From assembly GCA_963966275.1 (NCBI GenBank), contig CAWZYQ010000023.1:1-37052 (forward strand): 37,052 nucleotides of DNA. The letters are read 5' to 3'. This document shows, piece by piece, positions 27,203 to 35,338 of the stretch. The stretch comes from UBA10427 sp003500135. Lineage in GTDB: Bacteria; Bacteroidota; Bacteroidia; Cytophagales; Cyclobacteriaceae. Every line of letters begins with the position of its first letter. The first letter of the stretch is position 1. Under the pieces are notes generated by a model. It saw only the letters and a list, made by a program, of their open reading frames with translations, made no database searches and was not told the DNA's origin. The position numbers were made by a program, and so were the translations under genes.

Positions 27203-27931
27203 TTAAAGCAATAGTTCAGCCAACAGATAATCGGCAATTAAGATTGAAATACAGGATTTGGTCACGGCTGATGTACTGGATTTACCTACTTCCAGCGCTC
27301 CACCGCTCGTATAATACCCTTCGAAACTTGATATGGAAGAAACCAAAAAGGCAAATACAAATGACTTTTGCAGGGCAAAAAACACGGAATAGGCCTGGAA
27401 TTCGGCACGTATACCATAGATGTACTCTGTTGGAGTGATGGCTTCGGTCAATGTACCGGCCAGGTAACCACCCATATGCGATAAGAAAGCCGCCAGAATT
27501 ACCAACATAGGATACGTGATCAGGCTGGCCATTATTTTTGGCAGGGCCAAAAATGATATGGAGTTGATCCCCATTACTTCCAGCGCATCTACCTGTTCCG
27601 ATATTTTCATGGTGCCCAGTTCACTGGCAATGTTCGATCCTACCTTTCCGGCAAAAACTATGGCCGTAATGGTAGGCGCCAGCTCGAGAAGGGTCATATC
27701 GCGCACGATCAGGGCTATGATATAGTTAGGGATCAAAGGGCTGACCAGGTTATAGGCCGTCTGAATGCAGGTTACCGCACCAATAAAGGTGGAAACAATG
27801 CTGACGATCACAAGGGAGCCAACACCTATTTTAATACATTCATCCAGGATGAGGCGAACGTATACCATAAAGCGCTCCCTTTTGACAAGGAGCAATCCCA
27901 GAAAAATAAAATACTTACCAATCGCTTTCAT
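27203..27931 (-). CDS. mlaE: MlaE-like ABC transporter permease for lipid transport
   Basis: A 242-residue permease of the MlaE/Ttg2B family with about five membrane segments. It shows the family stretch GSLVIVSIVSTFIGAV near residue 37. It also has LGTMKISEQVDALEVMGINS (about 125-144), the conserved cytoplasmic loop that contacts the ATPase. It is the first gene of the two-gene mlaE-mlaF unit and probably has its own promoter, since the upstream dehydrogenase gene ends at a likely terminator. Confidence 0.9.
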   Translation of the reverse strand: MKAIGKYFIFLGLLLVKRERFMVYVRLILDECIKIGVGSLVIVSIVSTFIGAVTCIQTAYNLVSPLIPNYIIALIVRDMTLLELAPTITAIVFAGKVGSNIASELGTMKISEQVDALEVMGINSISFLALPKIMASLITYPMLVILAAFLSHMGGYLAGTLTEAITPTEYIYGIRAEFQAYSVFFALQKSFVFAFLVSSISSFEGYYTSGGALEVGKSSTSAVTKSCISILIADYLLAELLL

Positions 27932-27965
27932 GAATTATTGCTGCGCTTCCTGGACAGGTTTCTCT

Positions 27966-27973
27966 CAAAGTTA
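27966..27973 (-). promoter_or_regulatory. Candidate -7 element upstream of mlaE
   Basis: Read on the minus strand this is TAACTTTG, matching TAnnTTTG, about 35 nt before the mlaE start. TTTG-type sequences occur upstream but at spacings of 13 and 32 nt, outside the normal range, so support is partial. Confidence 0.35.
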
Positions 27974-28006
27974 ATGATTAAGATCTCAAATAGCTTCCGG
28001 CTGGTC

Positions 28007-28031
28007 AAAAAAACTGAAAAAACGGGTTCAG
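28007..28031 (-). terminator. Probable terminator of the short-chain dehydrogenase gene
   Basis: On the minus strand CTGAA and TTCAG form a short 5-bp stem with an 8-nt loop, followed by seven T residues, 28 nt past the stop codon. The stem is short, so confidence is moderate. Confidence 0.45.
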
Positions 28032-28058
28032 GGTTCAATGACATTCTTTTCGCTTGAT

Positions 28059-28775
28059 TTACAGATCACCCAATTGCGGCCGCATGATCAGCTCTTCCAC
28101 TACCGTACGATCCGATAGGGCGTATACATCAAAAATGCTTTTAGCCACATCTTCCGCGGGAATAAACCTTTCTTCCGGCAGGTCTACACCTTCCCAGCTT
28201 GGTGTTAAGGTAGCGCCCGGCATAACCGCTGTTACCCTTATTCCTTTATCTTTCAGCTCTTCACGAATAGATTTTGAAAAGCCCAGCATGGCAAATTTGG
28301 AAATACCATAGGAACCGCCATTTTCATAGGCTTTGATACTGGCAATCGAGCATAGGTTAAAAATATGGCCACTGCCAAAGTCTGCCATTTTCGGGGCCAA
28401 ACCACGCGTAACGTAATAAGCGCTGTACAGATTGGTATTGATCATGAGTTCAAGGTTGCCTTCCGGTTCTGACAATACAGGGCCTGGTATGAAAACACCC
28501 GAATTATTGATCAGCACATCAATGTTGGTATCCACCTCCAGAGCGCTTTCAACAAATTTTTGACACCCCTCTTTGGTAGAAAGGTCTGCTGAATAGCTGA
28601 AGATCTTGGCGCCCGAATATTTATCCAATACCTCCTTTTCCAGTGATGACAGGTTTTCTGTGCTTCGGGAACAGGTAATGATCTCAAATCCTTCATCTAT
28701 GAATTTGTACACCAGCGCTTTACCGATTCCCTTGGTGCCTCCGGTGATGACCGCGGTTTTTCTTAGCTGCGTCAT
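28059..28775 (-). CDS. Short-chain dehydrogenase/reductase
   Basis: A 238-residue classical SDR. It has the nucleotide-binding TGGTKGIG at residues 11-18, the NNSG variant of NNAG, and catalytic Ser143, Tyr156 and Lys160 (YGISK). The fold oxidises or reduces a hydroxyl or carbonyl with NAD(P)(H); the substrate cannot be read from sequence. The start at MTQLRKTAVITGG places the Rossmann motif normally. An in-frame ATG at 28814 would lie upstream of the predicted transcription start. It is probably transcribed alone from a promoter overlaid by a palindrome, which suggests tight regulation. Confidence 0.88.
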   Translation of the reverse strand: MTQLRKTAVITGGTKGIGKALVYKFIDEGFEIITCSRSTENLSSLEKEVLDKYSGAKIFSYSADLSTKEGCQKFVESALEVDTNIDVLINNSGVFIPGPVLSEPEGNLELMINTNLYSAYYVTRGLAPKMADFGSGHIFNLCSIASIKAYENGGSYGISKFAMLGFSKSIREELKDKGIRVTAVMPGATLTPSWEGVDLPEERFIPAEDVAKSIFDVYALSDRTVVEELIMRPQLGDL

Positions 28776-28802
28776 ATAATTGAAATGGTTGATATCAAGT
28801 TT

Positions 28803-28832
28803 CAAAAATATCAATCAAAGCTATTCATCAAA
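28803..28832 (-). promoter_or_regulatory. Promoter of the short-chain dehydrogenase gene
   Basis: On the minus strand TTTG (28832-28829) and TATTTTTG (28810-28803) are separated by 18 nt, a full match to the Bacteroidota -33/-7 pattern. The predicted start near 28796 gives a leader of about 20 nt before the chosen ATG. Confidence 0.6.
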
Positions 28833-28842
28833 GCGCTTTGAT
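28814..28842. promoter_or_regulatory. Operator-like palindrome with an additional half-site
   Basis: A perfect 16-bp palindrome, ATCAAAGCGCTTTGAT, is at 28827-28842. A third copy of the half-site ATCAAAGC is at 28814-28821, 13 bp before the next copy. The centre-CG AAAGCGCTTT form resembles LacI/GalR-family operators. The sites cover the -33 element and spacer of the dehydrogenase promoter, where a bound protein would block transcription. No regulator gene is adjacent. Confidence 0.5.
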
Positions 28843-28910
28843 ATTTTTGGTTTGAAATAACGGCTTTTATTTCGAACTACAAAATTGCCCTATAGTTTAG
28901 CCATCTCATA

Positions 28911-28946
28911 AAAAAGCCCTGTTGTCTATTAGCAGGGCTTTTTTTT
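28911..28946 (-). terminator. Terminator of the gldA-gldF-gldG-DUF4340 operon, bidirectional in form
   Basis: A perfect 11-bp stem, AAAAAGCCCTG at 28911-28921 and CAGGGCTTTTT at 28933-28943, with an 11-nt loop. There is a T-run on either strand. It lies just past the DUF4340 stop codon and isolates the dehydrogenase gene from the gld operon. Confidence 0.85.
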
Positions 28947-28960
28947 GGGAATGGAATGCA

Positions 28961-29875
28961 TTATAAAAAGTAATCCCGTGCTTTAAAGATCATATCTATT
29001 TTATCAGCATCCGCAAAAAGGTTCCCGGCGTTGTGACTGGAATGCAATAGCCATTGGCGCTGAGGATGTGCAAATGCCCTGATCACCTGGGTTGCGTCCT
29101 TGCCTTTTTCATGAATTGTGATCTGGTAATCCGGCTGGCTTAGGGCGCTGGGTTTTACATCGTCTGCAAAATCAGCGCCATTCATATATCTTATGCTGTT
29201 CAGGAATTGTGCGGTTTTTGCGGAATCGGCCGGTTGACCACCGATGGCCCATTCGCCGGATGTTTTATCCAATACAAAGGCGCTGTCACTATACACAAAC
29301 TCTACGCGCTCCACTGAATCTTTGTTGATCCTTATCAACTCTTTGAACCGGTAATCGGCCGGATCTGAACCAATTGACATCGACATAAAATTGTCAGCGG
29401 CATATACTTCGTCTTCGTTGCTGAGCCGCACATAGCTGAGGAACTGCCTTTGCCCCTGCATGGCAAACCGGCCTACAATTAGGTCCAGTGATTTCTCATC
29501 CCCCTCAAAAACAGTCACATGTGTTCCGGCTGAATCTACCTGAAAGTCCTGCCAGTTTTCCTGTTTTTTTGTAACCAGTCGCGAGGGTTTGACACTCATT
29601 AGGGTACCGATCAGGTTGTCTACGCTTCCTTTGCGGGTATCAACATATTCACCTGCCTCATTTTTCACCTGCCAGTTACCGTTTTTTTTGAGTTCCAGCA
29701 ACTCGTTTCCTTTCGCGATTACGATTTTATCTACTTTGGCGGTATCCATTTCCACAAGGGTAGTCCTCAGGTTTTCACTTTTACTGTTGTTGTCGCCCAA
29801 CCCCATTACCAGATAAATGCCGGCCAAAACCAACAGCACAATGATTAAAACTTTGTTATTGATCTTCTTGAACAT
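28961..29875 (-). CDS. DUF4340 domain protein, last gene of the gld ABC cluster
   Basis: A 304-residue protein with one N-terminal membrane helix (about 8-26) and an extracytoplasmic remainder. Sequences such as VDKIVIAKGNELLELKKNG and LDLIVGRFAMQGQRQFLSYV match the repeated beta-rich DUF4340 pattern. DUF4340 proteins are often encoded beside GldG-type ABC transporter genes, but their biochemical job is not established. It follows gldG by 20 nt on the same strand and is the last gene before a strong terminator. Confidence 0.85.
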   Translation of the reverse strand: MFKKINNKVLIIVLLVLAGIYLVMGLGDNNSKSENLRTTLVEMDTAKVDKIVIAKGNELLELKKNGNWQVKNEAGEYVDTRKGSVDNLIGTLMSVKPSRLVTKKQENWQDFQVDSAGTHVTVFEGDEKSLDLIVGRFAMQGQRQFLSYVRLSNEDEVYAADNFMSMSIGSDPADYRFKELIRINKDSVERVEFVYSDSAFVLDKTSGEWAIGGQPADSAKTAQFLNSIRYMNGADFADDVKPSALSQPDYQITIHEKGKDATQVIRAFAHPQRQWLLHSSHNAGNLFADADKIDMIFKARDYFL

Positions 29876-29895
29876 AGTGTTCCGGGTTTATCGTT

Positions 29896-31416
29896 TTAAA
29901 TACTTCCTTGTATCCATTTTTGTCGCTTTCGCATATAGCGCTGGCGGCGGATCAGTCCGAGGAGCAGCGCCATCAATATCGGGGCGAATACATTGCCCCA
30001 TTTCAATAGGGCTTTTTTGCCGTCTTCCACGTTATCCAGCGGGCGGTTGGTTACGCCTTTGGTACGTAACGCGATCAGGCCGGTGTCGTCCGAAAGCCAG
30101 TCAATGGCGTTGGTGGCCAGGTTGGCATTGTCTTCATTGATTTGCTGCATCTGCTGCCCCTCGCCGTTAAGGGCAAATGAACCATTGGCTACAACCACCA
30201 TTTTGGCATTACCTGTACCGGCCAGAGGCCCTTCCACAGCCAAAGCGGTCACCTGGTTAGGGTTGGTAAAGTCACTCTCCTGCCAGTTCTTTTGTATGTT
30301 GATAAAAGCCGGAGCGGGAGAAAGGCCTGACATATCAGAGGTAAATGCCAGTGGCGTGTACTGCGTAGCGGAATCGATAGGATCATAGGTGATGTTACAG
30401 GTAAAGGGCATGATCACCGATTCCAGGCCCTGGGTCACCGGATGGTCTTCCGAAAAACTGGATATGATGGGAAGATAGGGCAGGCTCATGGGTATGTTCA
30501 TGGTAAAGCCACCCTGCCGCTGCTGTACGGTCACATTGGCACAGCTGGCATCGATCACATAGTTTTGTGTAAGATTGATCCCTTTTTTAGCCAGCCAGTC
30601 AATCATTCCAATTTGATGCTTTGCCTGCAGGTATTGCGAGTTCAGGTCTTCAGAAAGGTTGTTATAGGCCACGAAAAGACTGCCTCCGTTATCGAGGAAG
30701 CGGTCAATTTTATTAAAATGGCTCGCAGGGATGGTGTCTTTCGGCGCGATCCATACCAGTGATTTATAGTAGGAAGGGATCTCCGCTGTATCAGTGATGG
30801 TATAGGGCTCCACATTGTACAGTGCCGAAAGTTCCTGTACTACCTGCATCGAGGCCTGCACAGAGGGCTCGCCATGTCCCTGGATAAAGGCCACCGATGG
30901 TTTGTCCGTTGTGGCCAGCTTTTTAATAGATCTGGTTAGGGCGTATTCCATGCCGGCACCCGGTTGTACCAGGGGAATGACTTCGCGGTTTTCGCCTTTT
31001 TCAATGTTCACACCCAGGTAGGCGCGCAACTGCTGGGCCTGGTCTTTTTTGTTGACATTGACCATTACGGGATTTATCCCTTTTTGCTGCGCCTCGCGCT
31101 CTAGTTCGTCACTTTCATTTGGGTTAATGAATTTGTAAACGACATTCCCATCCGAGCGAGTTTCGTATTCCACCAATAAGTCCTGGAAATCATTTTTGAT
31201 CTTAAGGAGCTGTGGAGGAAGGTCCTCGGTAAAATAAGCCGTTACCGTTACCGCATCGTCCAGGTCACCTAGCAGGTCCTTGGTAGGCTCACTAAGTGTA
31301 TAACGCTGGTCTTCAGTAAAATCCAGTCTGAAGTAGGCTTTATTGGCAATCAGGTTCACCACCACAATAATGCCTACAAATATGATCAATTGAGTAATTA
31401 CAGTGCTTTTCTTCAT
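29896..31416 (-). CDS. gldG: Gliding-motility-associated ABC transporter auxiliary protein GldG
   Basis: A 506-residue protein with an N-terminal membrane helix (about 7-24), the conserved FRLDFTEDQRYTLSEPTKDLL segment, a large extracytoplasmic ABC_transp_aux-type domain and a C-terminal membrane helix near 476-490. In Flavobacterium johnsoniae GldG works with GldA and GldF and is required for gliding. Homologues also occur in non-gliding Bacteroidota, so motility is not proven here. It begins 12 nt after gldF. Confidence 0.9.
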   Translation of the reverse strand: MKKSTVITQLIIFVGIIVVVNLIANKAYFRLDFTEDQRYTLSEPTKDLLGDLDDAVTVTAYFTEDLPPQLLKIKNDFQDLLVEYETRSDGNVVYKFINPNESDELEREAQQKGINPVMVNVNKKDQAQQLRAYLGVNIEKGENREVIPLVQPGAGMEYALTRSIKKLATTDKPSVAFIQGHGEPSVQASMQVVQELSALYNVEPYTITDTAEIPSYYKSLVWIAPKDTIPASHFNKIDRFLDNGGSLFVAYNNLSEDLNSQYLQAKHQIGMIDWLAKKGINLTQNYVIDASCANVTVQQRQGGFTMNIPMSLPYLPIISSFSEDHPVTQGLESVIMPFTCNITYDPIDSATQYTPLAFTSDMSGLSPAPAFINIQKNWQESDFTNPNQVTALAVEGPLAGTGNAKMVVVANGSFALNGEGQQMQQINEDNANLATNAIDWLSDDTGLIALRTKGVTNRPLDNVEDGKKALLKWGNVFAPILMALLLGLIRRQRYMRKRQKWIQGSI

Positions 31417-31428
31417 AATGACAAAGGT

Positions 31429-32154
31429 TTAATTGTGCCAGTTCCGTTTCGATAGCATGCTCTGTGAAAAAATAAGTCCCAGCAGAATGATGGACACAAA
31501 ATACAGAATGTCGCGACTATCGATCACTCCACGCGACATAGAATTGAAGTGGTTCTGAGCGCTGAAATAAGTGAGGATCTCACCAGCCGTACCGGTAAGT
31601 CCACTGCCGATGATACTAAACAAAAGCAGGAAAACCAGCCCGAAAGCGATGGCCAACAACAAAGCCACAATCTGGTTGTTGGTAATGCTGCTGGAAAAAA
31701 TGCCCAGGCTGATAAAGGCGGCTGCCAGTAGGGTAAGACCAATATATCCACCCCAAACAGCGCCATGATCAATATTGCCCAGCGATGAAATGGTAATGTA
31801 GTAGGGAATAGTACATGCCAGTCCGATCAATACGATGATCAGGCTGGAGAGGAACTTGCCCATTACAATCTGCCAGTCGCTTACGGCCTTGGTGCTCAGC
31901 AGCTCAATAGTGCCGGCCCGGTTTTCTTCCGCCAGGGTGCGCATGGTAATGGCGGGCACCAGAAGCAGCAGGGTTAAAAAGCAAACTTGAAAAAAAGGCT
32001 GCATGGTAGCCTGGCCATAGAAAAATACATTGTTACTGGCCAGCCAGGTAAAAAAACCGGTGAGCCCCAGAAAAAGTATTATGATCACATAAGCGATGAG
32101 CGAATCGAAATAGGAGTACAGCTCTCGTTTTGTGATTACCCATATTTTAGTCAT
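31429..32154 (-). CDS. gldF: Gliding-motility-associated ABC transporter permease GldF
   Basis: A 241-residue ABC-2 type permease with about six membrane segments. It has the conserved stretch TMRTLAEENRAGTIELLSTK near residues 71-90 and SDWQIVMGKFLSSL just after. With GldA and GldG it forms one transporter whose substrate is unknown. The gene starts 46 nt after the gldA stop codon. Confidence 0.92.
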   Translation of the reverse strand: MTKIWVITKRELYSYFDSLIAYVIIILFLGLTGFFTWLASNNVFFYGQATMQPFFQVCFLTLLLLVPAITMRTLAEENRAGTIELLSTKAVSDWQIVMGKFLSSLIIVLIGLACTIPYYITISSLGNIDHGAVWGGYIGLTLLAAAFISLGIFSSSITNNQIVALLLAIAFGLVFLLLFSIIGSGLTGTAGEILTYFSAQNHFNSMSRGVIDSRDILYFVSIILLGLIFSQSMLSKRNWHN

Positions 32155-32200
32155 AGCTGATTTGTTTCTTGGTCAAACATTTAATTCACTTGCTGAAATA

Positions 32201-33127
32201 TTAGTTGGTCACCTCACGGAAGACATCTTCCAGACGCGTTTCTTTGGTCGTCAGTTCGGTGAGGTACCACTTGTTTTGAACACAAAGGTCAAAAACCTCC
32301 TTCTTGGATGATACTTCCGGTTTGCTTTGCACCTGGAAGTAGTTGGCCTGTCCATTGATGGTTTCAACCGTTTGAACAGTTGATAATCCGAGGAGCGATT
32401 TCTTGAGTTCGGCATTTTCCGGAGCTTCGATCTGCACCGTGATCAGTTCCTGCCCCTGTGCCTGCTTTCGCAAGTTTTCTGCCGTACCGTCGGCCACTAT
32501 CTTGCCCCGGTTGATGATCAGGATGCGATCGCAGGTAGCTTCCACTTCCGAAAGTATGTGAGAACTGAGGATGACCGTTTTCTCCTTGCCCAACTCTTTG
32601 ATCAGCTTTCTGATCTCCACGATCTGGTTGGGGTCCAGTCCGGTAGTCGGTTCATCCAGGATCAGCACCTCGGGGTCGTGGATCATAGCCTGCGCCAGGC
32701 CGACCCGCTGCCGGTATCCTTTTGACAGCTCGCTGATCTTTTTGTGCCGTTCCCTGTTCAGACCGCACAGGTCGATCATTTCACTGATGCGGCCATTGAT
32801 GTTTTCCTTCGGCACACCCTGGATTTCGGCAGTGAACCTGAGGTAATCGATTATGGCCATATCGGTGTACAACGGGTTGTTTTCAGGCAGGTAGCCGATC
32901 CGCTTTTTGATCTCCTCCGGATGCTCATCGGCATTGAACTGATCGAGCATCACCTGGCCTGCATTGGGCGCCATATAGCAGGTAATGATCTTCATAGTGG
33001 TACTTTTGCCTGCTCCATTGGGGCCTAAAAAGCCGACCACTTCGCCTGTTTTTACCTCAAAAGAAATATCATCAACGGCTTTCTGCTCGCCGTATGTCTT
33101 TGTGAGACGGGTTACTTGTATCGACAT
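32201..33127 (-). CDS. gldA: Gliding-motility-associated ABC transporter ATPase GldA
   Basis: A 308-residue ABC ATPase. The Walker A motif is GPNGAGKST (35-43), the signature LSKGYRQRVGLAQAM (about 134-148), and the Walker B motif VLILDEPTTGLDP. The C-terminal extension of about 80 residues is typical of ABC-2 exporter ATPases. In F. johnsoniae gldA lies apart from gldFG; here all three are adjacent in the order gldA-gldF-gldG. It is the first gene of the unit. Assignment as GldA rather than another ABC-2 ATPase depends on the gldF and gldG neighbours. Confidence 0.9.
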   Translation of the reverse strand: MSIQVTRLTKTYGEQKAVDDISFEVKTGEVVGFLGPNGAGKSTTMKIITCYMAPNAGQVMLDQFNADEHPEEIKKRIGYLPENNPLYTDMAIIDYLRFTAEIQGVPKENINGRISEMIDLCGLNRERHKKISELSKGYRQRVGLAQAMIHDPEVLILDEPTTGLDPNQIVEIRKLIKELGKEKTVILSSHILSEVEATCDRILIINRGKIVADGTAENLRKQAQGQELITVQIEAPENAELKKSLLGLSTVQTVETINGQANYFQVQSKPEVSSKKEVFDLCVQNKWYLTELTTKETRLEDVFREVTN

Positions 33128-33521
33128 AGTTCTATTGTTTTAAAATGCGGCAATATTAATAATGAAGGCGGTTTTTCGCAATATTTAAAGGGTACCTTTT
33201 AACATTTTTTAACATAGATCAGGGCCGAAAAGCGATATCCTGAAAAAGAATTCGATCTACGGGGATAACTCAAACATATTGTGGATCCGGAACGGTGTGC
33301 TCCAACGCATTGAAAGTAAATGGTAACGTTAACATAACATAATGACATAGCAGTAATCCGCCTATAATTCACTAAATTGTTAATGTCAATAGGCGATAAT
33401 TGTATGGTTGGAAATTGACGGGTATAGGGTGTTAAAAAATTATTACCTGTTGCTTTAAGAAGAAGATAACAAAACACCTAGATTATATTTCTAACAATTC
33501 AGTACAATTAAACCTATTTCT
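33128..33521. other. Divergent intergenic region between gldA and the Pmp3 gene
   Basis: About 390 nt with no credible gene; a 92-codon minus-strand frame in it shows no family features. It holds a weak gldA promoter candidate at 33151-33181. It also has a 7-bp inverted repeat, CGCCTAT at 33359-33365 and ATAGGCG at 33389-33395, of unknown meaning. Confidence 0.5.
33151..33181 (-). promoter_or_regulatory. Weak candidate promoter of the gld operon
   Basis: On the minus strand TTG (33181-33179) and TAATATTG (33158-33151) are 20 nt apart. The -7 box differs from TAnnTTTG at one position. The predicted start would be about 16 nt before gldA. Confidence 0.35.
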
Positions 33522-33686
33522 ATGAGCATCATACGTATAATTTTTGCTATTCTCATACCACCTCTGGGGGTATTTCTTACTGTCGGTATTCGTGGCGCCT
33601 TTTGGCTCAATATATTGCTTACTTTGCTCGGGTATATACCGGGTATCGTTCACGCCATTTGGATTATTGCCAAAAACGACAAATAG
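33522..33686 (+). CDS. Pmp3/YqaE family small membrane protein
   Basis: A 54-residue hydrophobic protein of two membrane segments. It matches the Pmp3/YqaE (UPF0057) pattern: ILIPPLGVFLTVG in the first segment and NILLTLLGYIPGIVHAIWII in the second, then a short charged tail. In yeast and plants such proteins affect membrane potential and salt tolerance. In bacteria they are stress-associated but poorly understood. It lies 41 nt before a PH-domain membrane protein gene on the same strand and may share its transcript. Confidence 0.85.
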   Translation: MSIIRIIFAILIPPLGVFLTVGIRGAFWLNILLTLLGYIPGIVHAIWIIAKNDK

Positions 33687-33727
33687 TCTCTTACATCAAT
33701 ACATGTACAACTTAAAAAACCACACCA

Positions 33728-34198
33728 ATGAGTTACGTTCAACAAAACCTCATGAAAAATGAAAAAGTTGTCTACCAGGCCGATTTGCACTGGTGGATAT
33801 TCGCGCTTCCTGCACTTCTACTAATTGCAGGGTTTATTATGGTTATGAGTGGTGGAGATGTTGCAGGCGCCGGCTGGGCACTTGTTATATTTGGCGTTAT
33901 CGGATTTTTGCTGAGGTGGATCAAAAAAGTCAATTCAGAATTTGTGGTCACAAACAAAAGGGTGATCCTCAAGCAGGGCCTGATCAAGCGAAATGCCAAT
34001 GAAATAATGCTTAGTAAAGCCGAAGGAATGAATGTTGATCAGGGGATCATTGGCAGAATTTTGGGCTTTGGTTCTATAGTGATCACTTCGGGTGGGGCTT
34101 TGAATACATACCGGGCCATCAAAGATCCGCTTCGTTTCCGCAAGGAGATCAATGAACAGATTGAAGAGAATTATGCAACTCCTGTTCCTGCCGTTTAA
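33728..34198 (+). CDS. Membrane-anchored bacterial PH (bPH2) domain protein
   Basis: A 156-residue protein with two N-terminal membrane segments (about 22-42 and 46-65) and a bPH2-type domain from about 68 to 145. The domain shows the pattern FVVTNKRVILKQGLIKRNANEI and GSIVITSGGALNTYRAIKDP. Such proteins resemble YdbS/YdbT-type membrane proteins; their function is not established. The ATG at 33728 starts MSYVQQNLMKNEK, and a second Met ten codons on is a possible alternative start. It is followed by a good terminator. Confidence 0.82.
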   Translation: MSYVQQNLMKNEKVVYQADLHWWIFALPALLLIAGFIMVMSGGDVAGAGWALVIFGVIGFLLRWIKKVNSEFVVTNKRVILKQGLIKRNANEIMLSKAEGMNVDQGIIGRILGFGSIVITSGGALNTYRAIKDPLRFRKEINEQIEENYATPVPAV

Positions 34199-34214
34199 AG
34201 AAATACATCGAAAG

Positions 34215-34240
34215 CCCCGGAGATAAATACCGGGGTTTTT
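34215..34240 (+). terminator. Terminator of the PH-domain gene
   Basis: CCCCGG at 34215-34220 and CCGGGG at 34230-34235 form a GC-rich stem with a 9-nt loop, followed by five T residues. It touches the stop codon of the convergent kelch gene. On the minus strand the T-run is weak. Confidence 0.8.
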
Positions 34241-35232
34241 CACTTCTTATTGATCAACTTATCCAGGTTGATCTGGTAGACATGCCGGTTGATATTTAAG
34301 CCGTGGTTGTCGTTGCTGCCGCCCATTACATACATCGTATTGCCTTGCACAACCGCCAACATAGGCCTATCGGCATAATTGGCTTCGTACTCGGTCCATT
34401 CAAATGATCCTGTATCAAATACAATGAGGCGACCGTGAAGGGTATAGCCACCTGCCAGAAGAATATACTTCCCGTAGTTGACCACGGCATGCGCTGAAAG
34501 GGGCGTCTCAAACCCGCCGATGTGTTCCCACGTTTTTTCCGAAAGGTGATAGCGGTAAATATCATCATGGGGTTCACCGTTATAGCCACCAAAAACATAT
34601 AAATACTCTCCCACGAAGGCGCCATTGGTTTCCATGGCCCTGGGAAGGTTCGGGAGAATGGTCCATTCTTTAGTCTTTAGGTCATAGGAGGTAAAGGCGC
34701 TGGAGTAGTGGATTTTAGGCTTGCGGCGCTGCTCATTTGTGATGTCCATCGAGCCCCCGAAAAGGTATAATTTGCCATCCTGATAAGCCATGCCGCCAAG
34801 TTTGGCCTGGTTTTCATTGTGAGCCAGATAATACGTGCGCTTTGTTTCAATATCAAAAACTTCGATATCCGGATTTCGACATATTTCGTCTGCATGATCA
34901 TCGTTGGAATGCATAACACCCCCGGCCATCAAAACACCATTTAATTTGGGAATGTATGCAGCGAGCAGGTATTGTTTAGGAGTGAATTTTTTGGACATTC
35001 GCAAACTGAACCATTCCTCAGTGGCCATTGCATAACCATGTACATGGTTGGTCATGCCCCTGTTGTAGTCATAACCACCAATGGCATAGATCCACTTTCC
35101 ATCGGTAGCCGCCGCCATGCCATAACGACCGGTAGGCATGTTTTTCATTTTTTCAAGTTGCACCTGCTGTCGGGCGACTCGTTTATCGTCCGAAATCAAA
35201 AGGGTAAGTAGCAATACACCAGCTTTCCACAT
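34240..35232 (-). CDS. Kelch-repeat beta-propeller protein
   Basis: A 330-residue protein with at least five kelch-type motifs: YAIGGYDYN, LYLFGGSMD, YLYVFGGYNGE, ILLAGGYTL and YVMGGSNDN. These are spaced about 50 residues apart and suggest a five- or six-bladed propeller. The N-terminus (MWKAGVLLLTLLIS) is hydrophobic but has no clear cleavage site, so export is uncertain. Kelch propellers bind proteins or sugars; no catalytic residues are evident. The start is set by an unusually strong ribosome binding site. It converges on the PH-domain gene and has no obvious operon partner. Confidence 0.85.
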   Translation of the reverse strand: MWKAGVLLLTLLISDDKRVARQQVQLEKMKNMPTGRYGMAAATDGKWIYAIGGYDYNRGMTNHVHGYAMATEEWFSLRMSKKFTPKQYLLAAYIPKLNGVLMAGGVMHSNDDHADEICRNPDIEVFDIETKRTYYLAHNENQAKLGGMAYQDGKLYLFGGSMDITNEQRRKPKIHYSSAFTSYDLKTKEWTILPNLPRAMETNGAFVGEYLYVFGGYNGEPHDDIYRYHLSEKTWEHIGGFETPLSAHAVVNYGKYILLAGGYTLHGRLIVFDTGSFEWTEYEANYADRPMLAVVQGNTMYVMGGSNDNHGLNINRHVYQINLDKLINKK

Positions 35233-35237
35233 ACTGG

Positions 35238-35247
35238 CCTCCTTTTT
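35238..35247 (-). promoter_or_regulatory. Strong Shine-Dalgarno sequence of the kelch gene
   Basis: On the minus strand AAAAAGGAGG lies 5 nt before the ATG at 35232. Nearly all other genes here lack such a site, as is normal in Bacteroidota, so this one is unusual and fixes the start. Confidence 0.7.
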
Positions 35248-35338
35248 GGATTAAAACGCTATGTAATGGATAATATTGCGGTTAATAAAAGTGGATGAAG
35301 CAGGTTGAAGTTTCAGGTTTAAAGTCGTTCAAATACTA

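Noticed and set aside
33199..33477. A 92-codon minus-strand frame in the gldA upstream region
   Set aside because: It has no motif, no ribosome binding site and a composition like translated non-coding sequence; its possible role as a gene is unsupported.
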